Below, one piece after another: positions 35,613 through 43,935 of a stretch of 64,000 bases of DNA. This stretch comes from Rhodopseudomonas rhenobacensis (GTDB taxonomy: Bacteria; Pseudomonadota; Alphaproteobacteria; Rhizobiales; Xanthobacteraceae): NCBI RefSeq assembly GCF_014203125.1, contig NZ_JACHIH010000001.1:331541-395540 (forward strand), read 5' to 3'. The notes beneath the pieces were generated by a model. That model did no database searches and was not told where the DNA came from. It saw only the letters and a list, made by a program, of their open reading frames with translations. How positions within the stretch are numbered: the stretch's first letter is position 1; every line of letters begins with the position of its first letter. The translations under genes were made by a program, and so were the position numbers.

Positions 35613-35641
35613 GTCACGTCGTACGCTAAGTCACGTCGTAC
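35613..35641. promoter_or_regulatory. Direct repeat GTCACGTCGTAC x2
   Basis: GTCACGTCGTAC occurs at 35613-35624 and 35630-35641, start-to-start 17 bases, 70-98 bases upstream of the PhyH-like gene. Paired sites of this kind can bind a dimeric regulator; none can be named. Confidence 0.5.
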
Positions 35642-35733
35642 AATGGCGTGCGGTTCCTGTCCGCTGTCGGCGCCGCCCACCGCCACGCTCGGCGCAGCGG
35701 GCGCAATGCGAGGTCCGAACCCGATTCGTCGCA

Positions 35734-35747
35734 TTGACGTGCATCAA
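35734..35747. promoter_or_regulatory. FixK/FNR-type box upstream of the PhyH-like gene
   Basis: TTGACGTGCATCAA differs from the FNR/FixK consensus TTGAT-N4-ATCAA at one base. It lies 191 bases upstream of the start at 35543. Low-oxygen control is the inference. Confidence 0.5.
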
Positions 35748-35826
35748 ATCGACGCATCATAGCTGTTGATGACGCGGCGTCGCCGCGCGCAGCCGGCGGC
35801 GGTGGCGTTGCAAGCGCAATCGCCGC

Positions 35827-36609
35827 TCAGCTCCAGGCGAAGTTGGCCGGACGCCGCGCGGCGTAGCGCGCCAGCACCAGGCGCTGAATCAGGGCTTCGA
35901 TCTGCGCGGCGGACTCGCACGCCGCATCGGCGCCGATCTGTTCGCCGATCTCGGGGCGCTCGGCGAACACCCGGCCCGACACCACGATGGTGATGGCGGG
36001 GTTGCGCGAGGCGCGGCGGGTCTGCCGCACGGTTTCGGCGAGCCGCGGCAGCCAGTGTTCGCGGCGCAGCGCCGGGCTCAGCGACAGGTCGATGGCGTCG
36101 AACCAGGTGCGGGCCACCAGGTCCTTCAGCGCAAGGTCGCAATCCGGAAATTCGCAGGACGTCGCCCAGCCGGCCTGGCGCAGCAATTCGCCGTTCAGCG
36201 CCGCACAGAACAGATGCGGTTCGCCGGGCTGCGGCGCCACCAGCACGGCGAGCGGCGCGGCGGAGGCCACCGGCGGCGCCATCCGATCGACGCTGATGCG
36301 TCGCATCGCGCTTTGCAGATGGCACAGCGCGATGGTGACTTCGAACTCGCTGCAATCGTCGGCGCTCCACAGATCGCCGAGGTGGCGGGCCGCCGGTTCG
36401 AACAGCGCGGTGAACAATTGGGCCGGGGTTTTTTCGGTGGCGAGGCTGCGGTCGATCAGCCGGAACGCGTCGTCGGGTTGCGGCGCGAGCAACAGCCGCG
36501 CCAGCTCGGCGGCGCGCGGATGGGCTTCCCGGGAAACCGCGACGCGCGCCAGCGACGGCTTGACGAACAGCCGCGGGATGATGGTCGGAACGATGTTTTC
36601 GATATTCAC
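35827..36609 (-). CDS. B12-binding-like regulator of the AerR/PpaA/SCHIC type
   Basis: 260-residue soluble protein. The middle stretch FEPAARHLGDLWSADDCSEFEVTIALCHLQ (cited here as LGDLWSADDCSEFEVT) matches the helical half of AerR/PpaA-type B12-binding proteins, which sense light or redox for photosynthesis-gene control. The Rossmann-like half follows (VLVAPQPGEPHLFC to FDAIDLSLS). The classical D-x-H-x-x-G cobalamin ligand motif is not obvious, so it may not bind B12 by that route. No DNA-binding domain. A FixK/FNR-like palindrome lies about 180 bases upstream. Confidence 0.72.
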   Translation of the reverse strand: MNIENIVPTIIPRLFVKPSLARVAVSREAHPRAAELARLLLAPQPDDAFRLIDRSLATEKTPAQLFTALFEPAARHLGDLWSADDCSEFEVTIALCHLQSAMRRISVDRMAPPVASAAPLAVLVAPQPGEPHLFCAALNGELLRQAGWATSCEFPDCDLALKDLVARTWFDAIDLSLSPALRREHWLPRLAETVRQTRRASRNPAITIVVSGRVFAERPEIGEQIGADAACESAAQIEALIQRLVLARYAARRPANFAWS

Positions 36610-36786
36610 GATGCCAGCACGATCAGGTTGCCCTTGGTCAAGGGGGACACACGTCGGATGTCGGTATCCAGGCTATCGGACGGCGATCAGCCGTCTGATC
36701 ATCCGGTTCCGCCTCAAGAAAGCCGTAGCGAATTTCGTAGTTTGTGGGGCAGTGCGGCAAGGAAACGCCAAACGCGCGGGGAGTCT

Positions 36787-36800
36787 TTGCTCTGGATCAA
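36787..36800. promoter_or_regulatory. FixK/FNR-like palindrome (TTGCTCTGGATCAA)
   Basis: Keeps TTG-N8-CAA and the ATCAA half of the FNR/FixK consensus; the left half is TTGCT. It lies 178 bases upstream of the B12-binding-like gene's start codon. Confidence 0.4.
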
Positions 36801-37059
36801 ACCATGCCCTGCGCTGCGGTAATTTTTCCGGGGCGCCGCGGCCGCCGGCGCGCACCCAAATACCGCTCGCGAGATGCCGTGAATGAGGGGCGGACCCGGC
36901 TGCGCGGCGAGGCCGGGCACGAGCGGCGGTATCGCGATGGCGTGGCGGCGCCGCCGATAACTACACCCCGCGTAGTTGCACGCTCTTCCCGGCTTCGCTG
37001 AACCAGTTTACCGCTACTCGCGAGCGGTATCCTGAGAGCGACAAACCCTTGTGGCGTCT

Positions 37060-37073
37060 TTGTTTTGGATCAA
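37060..37073. promoter_or_regulatory. FixK/FNR-like palindrome (TTGTTTTGGATCAA)
   Basis: Matches TTGAT-N4-ATCAA with one change (TTGTT). It lies 327 bases before the HAMP-protein start and 450 before the divergent B12-like gene; it could serve either. Confidence 0.45.
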
Positions 37074-37399
37074 ATAGCGGGATGAAACGGATCGTATATT
37101 TACTAGTGTGCGAATCAGCGCAAGATTGATTCGGCGACCGACCTTTGCTGGAGCGACAAATCTAGGTTGAAGAACAACTTAGTCCTGTTTTTGCTCTGAG
37201 TGATTCGGTGGACGAGTCCTGCTTGCTCACAACTGCGTCGTGTTCGCTATGTGGCGTGTGATGCGTATTCAGCGTTTTTAACGAAAAGTTTGCGCTGAAA
37301 TTAACCTTTTAATTAACCATGAAGGCTATGCGTCAATTCACGCCTGTCACCTTAGAGGGGCAAGCCGCCCGCAAAATCGAAGAAAGTTGGAGAAAGACG

Positions 37400-38179
37400 A
37401 TGAATTTCGATCTCTCAAATCGCAGTCTCGCCCAGAAGATCTCAATCCTGGTTTTGGGCATCACCTTGTTTGTGACGCTGACGATCAGTGGCGTCGGTCA
37501 GATGGCGCTGCAGAAGGTCAGCGCGGAGAAGGCAAAGAACTCGAACAGCGTGGCCTCGCTCGGCCGTCTGGTCGATCAGGGCGGCGCGGTTTTGTCGCCG
37601 GTGACGAATTCCGACGGCAGGGTCGTCGGCATGTTGGTAATGAGCAAAGACGCAGGCGCCGCGGTGATGCCGGCGTCGTATGATGGTAGCATGGTGATCC
37701 AGACCGCCGACTCGGTGGTCACCTCGGATCCGCAGTACGGCCTCGGTGCGGCGAACACGCTGCTGCTGCTGGCCGGTATCGCAGTGTTCGCGATCGTCGG
37801 CTTCGTTGGAACCCGGATCGCCCGTGGCCTGCTGGAGCCGCTCGGTCAGCTCGAACAGGACATCGACCAGTTGGCCAAGGGCAACACCCAGGTTCGCCTG
37901 CACGCCCTGAGCCGCACCGACGAGATCGGCCGGATCGCCCGTTCGATCGCCAAGATCCAGGAATCGCTGGTTGAACTCGCCCGCATCAAGACCCAGCGCT
38001 TCGTGTCGGATCATCCCAGTCTGATGAACAATCTGAAGGAATTCTGGAACGACCTGAAGGGCGCGGTGCGCAACGCCAAGACCATGCTGTCGTCCGACGG
38101 GCAGATGGTCGGCCAGCACATGCGGCAGTCCTGGTCGAACTGGATCCACAACAGCCTGGGCATTCCCAAGAGCGCCTGA
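37400..38179 (+). CDS. Orphan HAMP-domain membrane protein
   Basis: 259-residue inner-membrane protein: membrane segment near 13-34, a short outer domain of about 80 residues, second membrane segment near 114-136, then a HAMP domain (RIARGLLEPLGQLEQDIDQLAKG onward, about 137-190). The remaining 70 residues have no kinase, cyclase or methyl-accepting signalling domain; they are helical with several Trp (EFWNDLKG, SWSNWIHN). It may signal by contacting a separate partner. Start ATG follows GGAGAAAGACG; an in-frame ATG at 37319 would add 27 residues. A strong terminator follows. Confidence 0.8.
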   Translation: MNFDLSNRSLAQKISILVLGITLFVTLTISGVGQMALQKVSAEKAKNSNSVASLGRLVDQGGAVLSPVTNSDGRVVGMLVMSKDAGAAVMPASYDGSMVIQTADSVVTSDPQYGLGAANTLLLLAGIAVFAIVGFVGTRIARGLLEPLGQLEQDIDQLAKGNTQVRLHALSRTDEIGRIARSIAKIQESLVELARIKTQRFVSDHPSLMNNLKEFWNDLKGAVRNAKTMLSSDGQMVGQHMRQSWSNWIHNSLGIPKSA

Positions 38180-38254
38180 CGGCCTCCTCCCGGCGCGTCG
38201 ACTTTCACAGCCGCCGCGCCGCGAGGCTTTCGAGACCTCCAAGAGACAGAAATA

Positions 38255-38279
38255 GCCCGCGCTCGCCGCGGGCTTTTTT
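38255..38279 (+). terminator. Rho-independent terminator after the HAMP gene
   Basis: GCCCGCG stem, 5-base loop, CGCGGGC, then six T; 76 bases after the stop codon at 38179. Confidence 0.92.
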
Positions 38280-38463
38280 GCGTCCGGAGGGAGCGTCTGC
38301 GCCGCGCCGGGCGCGCAACGACGGTCTCTCGCCGATCCTTGACGAGATCTGCGCTGGACCCGCAAGAGGGCCCGCATCGGCTATGGAATGTGGTGGGGAG
38401 GGACGGTCAACGGATCAGCCGCGCCGCAGCGCTGCGTAAGGATCCGAGACTGCCGAGAAAACT

Positions 38464-38538
<75 letters not shown>

Positions 38539-38956
38539 ATCCGAGTGGCTGGCGACGCGCGGTCACCAGCGACGCGGAGACCTATGCCAAAAGCCGCCGA
38601 CGAATGCAACAGCGAGGCGACGCAATCTGCTCCGCAATTTGGCGGAATCGACCAACTGCGCCGAAATTGCCGCCGGCGGCGGCTTTTCACCGCTGCGCCA
38701 CGGCCCGGACGCGGAAATTTGCGCCGCAATGGCGGCATCTGGAACCCGATGCTGCGCCAGGCGATTGAAATTGTGCGCTCAAGCGCCACCTAAGATGCGG
38801 TTCGAGGCCGACATCGCGACGCTTTATCGCGCCTCGCCCTTCGCGCACAAAACCATGTGCCGCGGCGGTCGGGGCGATTCGGTGCGAGAGCCAGGTTATG
38901 CGTGCAGGTTGTGGCCGTGCTAGAACGGCCGATCTTTGGAACAAGGCGAGGGCGAC
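38539..38956. other. Intergenic region between tRNA-Gly and the thioredoxin-like gene
   Basis: 418 bases that must hold the tRNA promoter on the minus strand and the promoter of the downstream gene. No repeat family member or convincing small gene is visible; the open frames through it are shadows. Confidence 0.4.
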
Positions 38957-39868
38957 GTGACGATCATCGAGCAGGGCAACGGGGCGGCGGCGGCCGATCT
39001 GATCAAGGACACCTCCACCCAGACCTTCGTCAAAGACGTGATCGAGGAATCCAAGCGGCAGCCAGTCTTGATCGACTTCTGGGCGCCGTGGTGCACGCCG
39101 TGCCGTCAGCTGACGCCGTTGATCGAGAAGGCGGTGCGCGCCGCCAAGGGCAAGGTCAAGCTGGTGAAGATGAACATTGACGAGCATCCGTCGATTCCGG
39201 GCCAGATGGGGATCCAGTCGATCCCGGCGGTGATCGCCTTCGTCAATGGCCAGCCGGCCGACGGCTTCATGGGCGCGGTGCCGGAGAGCCAGATCAATGC
39301 CTTCATCGACAAGCTGACCCAGGGCGCCGGCGGCGGCGCGCCGGGGGTCGGCGAACTGATCGAGGAGGCCGAGGCCGCGCTCGCCGCGGGCGATGCCGGA
39401 ACCGCGGCTGCGGTCTATGCCGAAGTGCTGGCGGTCGAGGCCGACAATCTGCCGGCGCTGGCTGGCCTCGCGCGCTGCTACGTCGAGACCGGCGCGCTGG
39501 AACAGGCCAAGCAGACGCTGGCGCTGGTGCCGGACAGCAAGCGCGAGGATGCCGCCGTGAAGGCGGTGCAGGCCGCGATCGATCTCGCCGAACAGGCAAG
39601 CGCGCTCGGCCCGATCACCGAGCTCGAACAGAAGGTCGCCGAAAACCCGCTGGATCATCAGGCCCGCTTCGAGCTCGCCGTGGCGCTGAATGCCGCCGGC
39701 CGCCGCACCGAGGCCACCGACCACCTCTTGGAAATCGTCAAGCGCGACCGCAAATGGGACGACGACGGCGCCCGCAAACAGCTGGTGCTGTTGTTCGAGG
39801 CCTGGGGCGCCACCGACGAGGCCACCGTCGACGGCCGCAAGCGGCTGTCGACCATTCTGTTTTCGTGA
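38957..39868 (+). CDS. Thioredoxin-like co-chaperone (CnoX/YbbN type)
   Basis: 303-residue protein: thioredoxin domain at 1-120 with active site FWAPWCTPCRQL (CTPC instead of CGPC), then TPR-like helical repeats in the C-terminal half (LIEEAEAALAAGDAGTAAAVYAEVL onward). This is the domain order of E. coli CnoX (YbbN), a holdase and redox chaperone, though E. coli has SxxC. The start is probably GTG at 38957 after GAGGG; a TTG at 38936 is also possible. The LON-domain gene follows at 43 bases, so they likely form one operon. Confidence 0.87.
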   Translation: MTIIEQGNGAAAADLIKDTSTQTFVKDVIEESKRQPVLIDFWAPWCTPCRQLTPLIEKAVRAAKGKVKLVKMNIDEHPSIPGQMGIQSIPAVIAFVNGQPADGFMGAVPESQINAFIDKLTQGAGGGAPGVGELIEEAEAALAAGDAGTAAAVYAEVLAVEADNLPALAGLARCYVETGALEQAKQTLALVPDSKREDAAVKAVQAAIDLAEQASALGPITELEQKVAENPLDHQARFELAVALNAAGRRTEATDHLLEIVKRDRKWDDDGARKQLVLLFEAWGATDEATVDGRKRLSTILFS

Positions 39869-39911
39869 TTCGGGTGTCGTGACCACGCGCGCAGCCAGAC
39901 CGGGGCCGTCC

Positions 39912-40583
39912 ATGCCGAGCAATGCCGACTATCGCGGACCGGGCGACCTTCCGGAGCGGATTCCGGTGTTTCCGCTGCCCGGCGCGCTGCTGCTGCCGCG
40001 CGGCCAGATGCCGCTCAACATCTTCGAGCCGCGCTATCTGGCGATGGTCGACGACGCGCTGCGCGAGCACCGGCTGATCGGCATGATCCAGCCGGATCTG
40101 TCGCATTCCAGCAATGAGGCCAAGCCGGAGTTGTTTCGGGTCGGCTGCGTCGGCCGCATCACCCAGTTCGCCGAGGCCGGCGACGGCCGCTACATCCTCG
40201 AACTGACCGGGATCGCCCGCTTCAAGGTGGTGGAAGAACTCGCCGCGATCACGCCCTACCGGCAATGCCGGGTCGACTATGGGCCGTTCGTCGACGACTT
40301 CACCGCCCGCAAGGGCGAGGAGGCGGTCGACCGCGAGACGCTGCTTTCGGTGCTGCGGGAATTCCTCAAGGCCAACCGGCTCAAGGTCGATTGGGACGGC
40401 ATCGAAACCGCGCCGAACGAGGCGCTGGTCAATGCGCTGGCGATGATGTCGCCCTACGGCCCGCCGGAAAAGCAGGCGATGCTGGAAGCCCCGGATCTCA
40501 AGACCCGCGCCGAAATCCTGGTCGCGGTGACGCAGATGGATCTGGCGAAAAAACGCACCAGCGGCGACCCGCCGTTACAATGA
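39912..40583 (+). CDS. LON substrate-binding-domain protein
   Basis: 223-residue protein that is only the N-terminal domain of Lon protease (IPVFPLPGALLLPRGQMPLNIFEPRYLAM, quoted here as PLPGALLLPRGQMPLNIFEP), without ATPase or protease parts. Stand-alone LON-domain proteins are conserved in alphaproteobacteria next to the CnoX-like gene; function unknown. The start MPSNAD was chosen because the region before it has no site; the frame is open further upstream. Confidence 0.87.
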   Translation: MPSNADYRGPGDLPERIPVFPLPGALLLPRGQMPLNIFEPRYLAMVDDALREHRLIGMIQPDLSHSSNEAKPELFRVGCVGRITQFAEAGDGRYILELTGIARFKVVEELAAITPYRQCRVDYGPFVDDFTARKGEEAVDRETLLSVLREFLKANRLKVDWDGIETAPNEALVNALAMMSPYGPPEKQAMLEAPDLKTRAEILVAVTQMDLAKKRTSGDPPLQ

Positions 40584-40697
40584 TGCGTTACAATGGCCCG
40601 ACCGCGCCGCGTGCCCATGGTGCGGCGCGCGCCGCCGCGCCGTGGTGCATGATTGCCCGACGCGCGAAGCCTTGATTGAACTTTGCTGGAGCCTGCC

Positions 40698-40898
40698 ATG
40701 ACCACCTCTGCCTCCGACCGGCCCGAAGCCGGCGTCGACCGCAAACTGCTGGACATCCTGGTCTGCCCGATCACCAAGGGACCGCTGGAATTCGACGCCT
40801 CGCGCCAGGAGCTGATCTCGCGCGGCGCCAAGCTCGCCTATCCGATCCGCGACGGCATCCCGATCATGCTGCCGGAAGAAGCCCGCAAGCTCGGGTGA
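40698..40898 (+). CDS. Trm112-like (UPF0434) small protein
   Basis: 66-residue protein with family marks [16 protein letters not shown] and [25 protein letters not shown]. Only one cysteine of the usual zinc set is left (CP), so zinc binding is doubtful. In eukaryotes Trm112 activates methyltransferases; the bacterial role is unclear. The start follows GGAG. Third gene of the run starting at 38957. Confidence 0.85.
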   Translation: MTTSASDRPEAGVDRKLLDILVCPITKGPLEFDASRQELISRGAKLAYPIRDGIPIMLPEEARKLG

Positions 40899-40951
40899 GG
40901 GTTTGCTGAAGCGATCGGCGTCTGGAAATTGGCGCCGCTCCAAACTCAGCC

Positions 40952-41046
40952 GTCATCCCCGCGAAAGCGGGGATCCAGTATTCCAGTGCATTGCGTTCAG
41001 CCATCGACGCTGCGGCGTACTGGGCCACCCGCTTGAAGCGGGTGGT
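40952..41046. repeat. Inverted repeat pair (GTCATCCCCGCGAAAGCGGGGATCC and GGCCACCCGCTTGAAGCGGGTGGTGAC)
   Basis: Two hairpins, CCCCGC GAAA GCGGGG and CACCCGC TTGAA GCGGGTG, stand back to back between the converging Trm112-like and ubiquinone hydroxylase genes. The GTCATCCCCGCGAAAGCGGGGATCCAGTATTCC motif is a common dispersed repeat in many proteobacteria. Confidence 0.8.
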
Positions 41047-41089
41047 GACGGCTTTGCGCGCGGCAACGCTGCGGCGTCACTTATGCCCG

Positions 41090-42310
41090 CTACAGCGCCT
41101 CGCCCTTCAGCAGCCGCGGCACCTCGCCGCCGAGGCCGGCGGCCTGGCGGATGAACAATTCCTTCAACGGCGGCAGCCGGTCGACCACGCCGAGGCCGAT
41201 GTCGCGGACGCTGCGCAGCAGCGTCGACTTGTTGGAGAACAACAGGTTCAGCGAATTGGTCGCCACCCCCATCGCCATGGTGTCGAACCGCCGCCACACC
41301 TGATAGCGCTCCAGCACGTCGGCCTGGCCGAAATCGATGCCGAGCCGCGCCGCATCGACGATCACCTCGGCCAAGGCCGCGACGTCCTTCAGCCCCATAT
41401 TGAGACCCTGGCCGGCGATCGGGTGGATCACATGGGCGGCGTCGCCGATCAGCGCCAGCCGCTGCCCGATGAACGACTGCGCGACGAAATAGCCGAGCGG
41501 AAACGATTTCGGCTTGTCCAGCGCCTTGACCTCGCCGAGCCGCAGCCCGAAGCGCTGTTCGAGCTCGCGGTGAAATTCGGCGTCGGACAACGCGACGATC
41601 CGCGCCGCTTCGGCGCGGCTTTCGGTCCACACCAGCGACGAGCGCTTGCCGGTCAGCGGCAGGATCGCGAACGGGCCGGCCGGCAGGAAGTGCTCTTCGG
41701 CGCAGCCCTTGTGGTCGCGCTCATGCTCCACCGTGACCACGATGCCGGCCTGATCGTAATCCCAGCCATAGGTGGCGATGCCGGCGCGCTCGCGCAGCTT
41801 GGAGCGGGCGCCGTCGGCGGCGACCAGCAAGGCTGCGTCGATCACGCTGCCATCACCGAGCGTCACGCTGGTGGCCTCGAGCCGGGATTCATAACTCACC
41901 ACCGCAGTGGCGCGCAGCTCGACGCCGGCGGCCTCGGCGCGTTCGGCGAGAGCGTCGATCAGATGGCGGTTCTCCACCATATGGGCGAACGGTTCGCCAG
42001 GCTCGATTTGTCCCGCGAAGGTCAGGAACACCGGCCGCGTGGCGTCCTCCAGCGCCGAATCGGTCACCACCATGTCGAGGATCGGCTGGGCGAGCGGCGC
42101 CACCGCCTGCCACACCCCGAGCGTGTCGAACAGCCGGCGGCAGGCGGCGACGATCGCGGTGGCGCGCGGATCGCGCGACGGCCGCAGCGAAAGCGCCGGA
42201 TCGGCGACGATCACCGGGACGTCGGGGCCGAGCCCCTGGCGCAACGCCAAGGCCAGCGCCAGTCCGGCGAACGCGCCGCCTCCGATGACAATGCCTCGCT
42301 GTGCCGTCAT
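41090..42310 (-). CDS. FAD-dependent UbiH/UbiF-family hydroxylase
   Basis: 406-residue flavoprotein monooxygenase of ubiquinone biosynthesis type. FAD-binding GxGxxG-like IGGGAFAGLALALALRQG at the start, the DG motif VAADGARSKLRE near residue 160, and the GD motif LIGDAAHVIHPIAGQGLNMGLKD near residue 280 (here LIGDAAHVIHPIAGQG) typical of UbiH/UbiF/VisC. It would hydroxylate the benzoquinone ring. Which ring position cannot be told from sequence. Divergent from tesB. Confidence 0.87.
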   Translation of the reverse strand: MTAQRGIVIGGGAFAGLALALALRQGLGPDVPVIVADPALSLRPSRDPRATAIVAACRRLFDTLGVWQAVAPLAQPILDMVVTDSALEDATRPVFLTFAGQIEPGEPFAHMVENRHLIDALAERAEAAGVELRATAVVSYESRLEATSVTLGDGSVIDAALLVAADGARSKLRERAGIATYGWDYDQAGIVVTVEHERDHKGCAEEHFLPAGPFAILPLTGKRSSLVWTESRAEAARIVALSDAEFHRELEQRFGLRLGEVKALDKPKSFPLGYFVAQSFIGQRLALIGDAAHVIHPIAGQGLNMGLKDVAALAEVIVDAARLGIDFGQADVLERYQVWRRFDTMAMGVATNSLNLLFSNKSTLLRSVRDIGLGVVDRLPPLKELFIRQAAGLGGEVPRLLKGEAL

Positions 42311-42456
42311 ATCGATGGTTCTCACTCTTGCCAGGGAAACAGAGCTTTGCGAAACAGGCAGCGGGAAGACGCGCCGCTCCGCCTTTGGTTCTATCAGACA
42401 TCCGATGCGGAGTGAAACCGCGGCGGGCAGGGCGCGCAATGCTCGGAAGGCCGTGA

Positions 42457-43353
42457 ATGCCGATGTCCAGAAGCCTGATTGACCTGATTTCGATCCTCGA
42501 CCTCGAGCCGCTCGAGGTGAACCTGTTCCGCGGCACCAGCCCGAAGACCTCGTGGCAGCGGGTGTTCGGCGGCCAGGTGATCGGCCAGGCGATGGTCGCC
42601 GCCTGCCGCACCGTCGAGGGCCGGCTGCCGCACTCGCTGCATTGCTATTTCATCCTGCCGGGCGATCCGCAGGTGCCGATCATCTACGAGGTGGAGCGGC
42701 TGCGCGACGGCAGGAGCTACGCCACCCGCCGCATCACCGCGATCCAGCACGGCCATGCGATCTTCTCGATGATGGTGTCGTTCCACAACGACGAGGAGTC
42801 GTCGTTCAACCATCAGGACAAGATGCCGGACGTGCCGCCGCCGGAGAAATTGACCGCCGAGGAGATTTCCAAGCAGCCGTTCTTCAAGGAGATGCCGGAA
42901 TTCATCCGGCGCTATTACGAGAGCGACCGGCCGATCGAGCTGCGCCCGGTCGAGCTGTCGCGCTATTTCGGCAAGAAGATCGAAGACGGCAAGATTCACG
43001 TCTGGATCCGCACCGCGGCGAAACTGCCGGACGATCCGGCGCTGCATCTGTGCGCTTTGGCCTATGCGTCGGATTTTTCGCTGCTCGATGCCGCGATGGC
43101 GCGCTACGGCCGCACGCTGTTCGACAAGCGGATGATGCCGGCCAGCCTCGACCATGCGATGTGGTTTCATCGCCCGTTCCGCGCCGACGAATGGCTGCTC
43201 TATGTGCAGGACTCGCCCTCCGCACAAGGCGCGCGTGCGCTGGCGCGCGGCACCATCTTCAAGGCCGACGGCACGCTGGTGGCGTCGGTCGCGCAGGAGG
43301 GCTCGATCCGCGAACGGCGGGAGAAGCCTGAGAGCGAGACGCCTGCAGGCTAG
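42457..43353 (+). CDS. tesB: Acyl-CoA thioesterase II (TesB)
   Basis: 298-residue double hot-dog thioesterase. Marks: RVFGGQVIGQAMVAA near residue 30, LHCYFILPGDPQVPIIYEVERLRDGRSYATR (quoted as FILPGDPQVPIIYEVERLRD), SVAFASDFSLLD-type YASDFSLLDAAM, the MPASLDHAMWFHRPF stretch and the C-terminal AQEGSIR. It hydrolyses medium and long acyl-CoA. Start: MPMSRS after GGAAGG. The gene is alone; glnK follows 177 bases later. Confidence 0.92.
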   Translation: MPMSRSLIDLISILDLEPLEVNLFRGTSPKTSWQRVFGGQVIGQAMVAACRTVEGRLPHSLHCYFILPGDPQVPIIYEVERLRDGRSYATRRITAIQHGHAIFSMMVSFHNDEESSFNHQDKMPDVPPPEKLTAEEISKQPFFKEMPEFIRRYYESDRPIELRPVELSRYFGKKIEDGKIHVWIRTAAKLPDDPALHLCALAYASDFSLLDAAMARYGRTLFDKRMMPASLDHAMWFHRPFRADEWLLYVQDSPSAQGARALARGTIFKADGTLVASVAQEGSIRERREKPESETPAG

Positions 43354-43530
43354 GCGAGTCAGCTCGCCCGCTCAAATTTTGGGCTGCCGCTGGCTTTGGC
43401 GAAAATGCGTTTCGCGGCCGTCCATTCGCTTATTTTCCAAGCGCGCTGCCGCCAAACCCGGCATATAGAGGGGACAAACCCGCTGGCCATTCTGCCGGCC
43501 GGGGTCGTTTTTTCAAACCCAGGTTGGTCC

Positions 43531-43869
43531 ATGAAACTCGTTGTCGCGATCATCAAACCGTTCAAGCTTGACGAGGTGCGTCAGGCGCTCACCGAGATCG
43601 GGGTCCACGGCATGACCGTGACCGAGGTCAAGGGTTATGGGCGCCAGCGCGGCCACACCGAGATCTATCGCGGCGCCGAATACATCGTGAACTTCCTGCC
43701 CAAGCTGCGGATCGAAATCGCGGTCGAGGCCAGCCTCGCCGACGCCGCGGTCGGCGTCATCACCAAGAGCGCCCGCACCGGGCAGATCGGCGACGGCAAG
43801 ATCTTCGTGACGCCGATCGATCACGCGCTGCGCATCCGCACCGGCGAAACCGACAGCGACGCGCTTTGA
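43531..43869 (+). CDS. glnK: PII signal-transduction protein GlnK (first copy)
   Basis: 112-residue PII protein. The uridylylation tyrosine lies in the T-loop [11 protein letters not shown] (Tyr51); the ATP/2-oxoglutarate loop [11 protein letters not shown] is intact, and the C-terminal RIRTGE is present. It senses 2-oxoglutarate and ATP/ADP and blocks the ammonium channel when nitrogen is plentiful. Followed 66 bases later by an amtB gene, the classical pair. Starts at [15 protein letters not shown]. Confidence 0.95.
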   Translation: MKLVVAIIKPFKLDEVRQALTEIGVHGMTVTEVKGYGRQRGHTEIYRGAEYIVNFLPKLRIEIAVEASLADAAVGVITKSARTGQIGDGKIFVTPIDHALRIRTGETDSDAL

Positions 43870-43935
43870 CGCCGTCACGCTAACCGGCGCGACGCACCCA
43901 GCGTCGCGACGCGACACGAGCTGGGGGGCTCACCA

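Larger units (their letters stand above)
36610..37399. other. Long control region with FixK-like boxes and a dyad
   Basis: 790 bases between divergent genes. It holds TTG-N8-CAA palindromes at 36787 and 37060 (listed separately), an inverted repeat TACCGCT-N7-AGCGGTA at 37009-37029, and an AT-rich stretch with TTAACCTTTTAATTAACC at 37301-37318 that probably serves the HAMP gene promoter. Short open frames here lack ribosome sites. Confidence 0.5.

Noticed and set aside
36844..37001. 85-codon open frame in the 36.6-37.4 kb gap
   Set aside because: No ribosome site, and its codons do not look used; it overlaps a region of regulatory dyads.
43370..43530. Possible sigma-54 promoter before the first glnK (TGGCTTTGGCGAAAATGCG)
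   Set aside because: The GG and GC blocks do not stand at the required spacing; no site was called.
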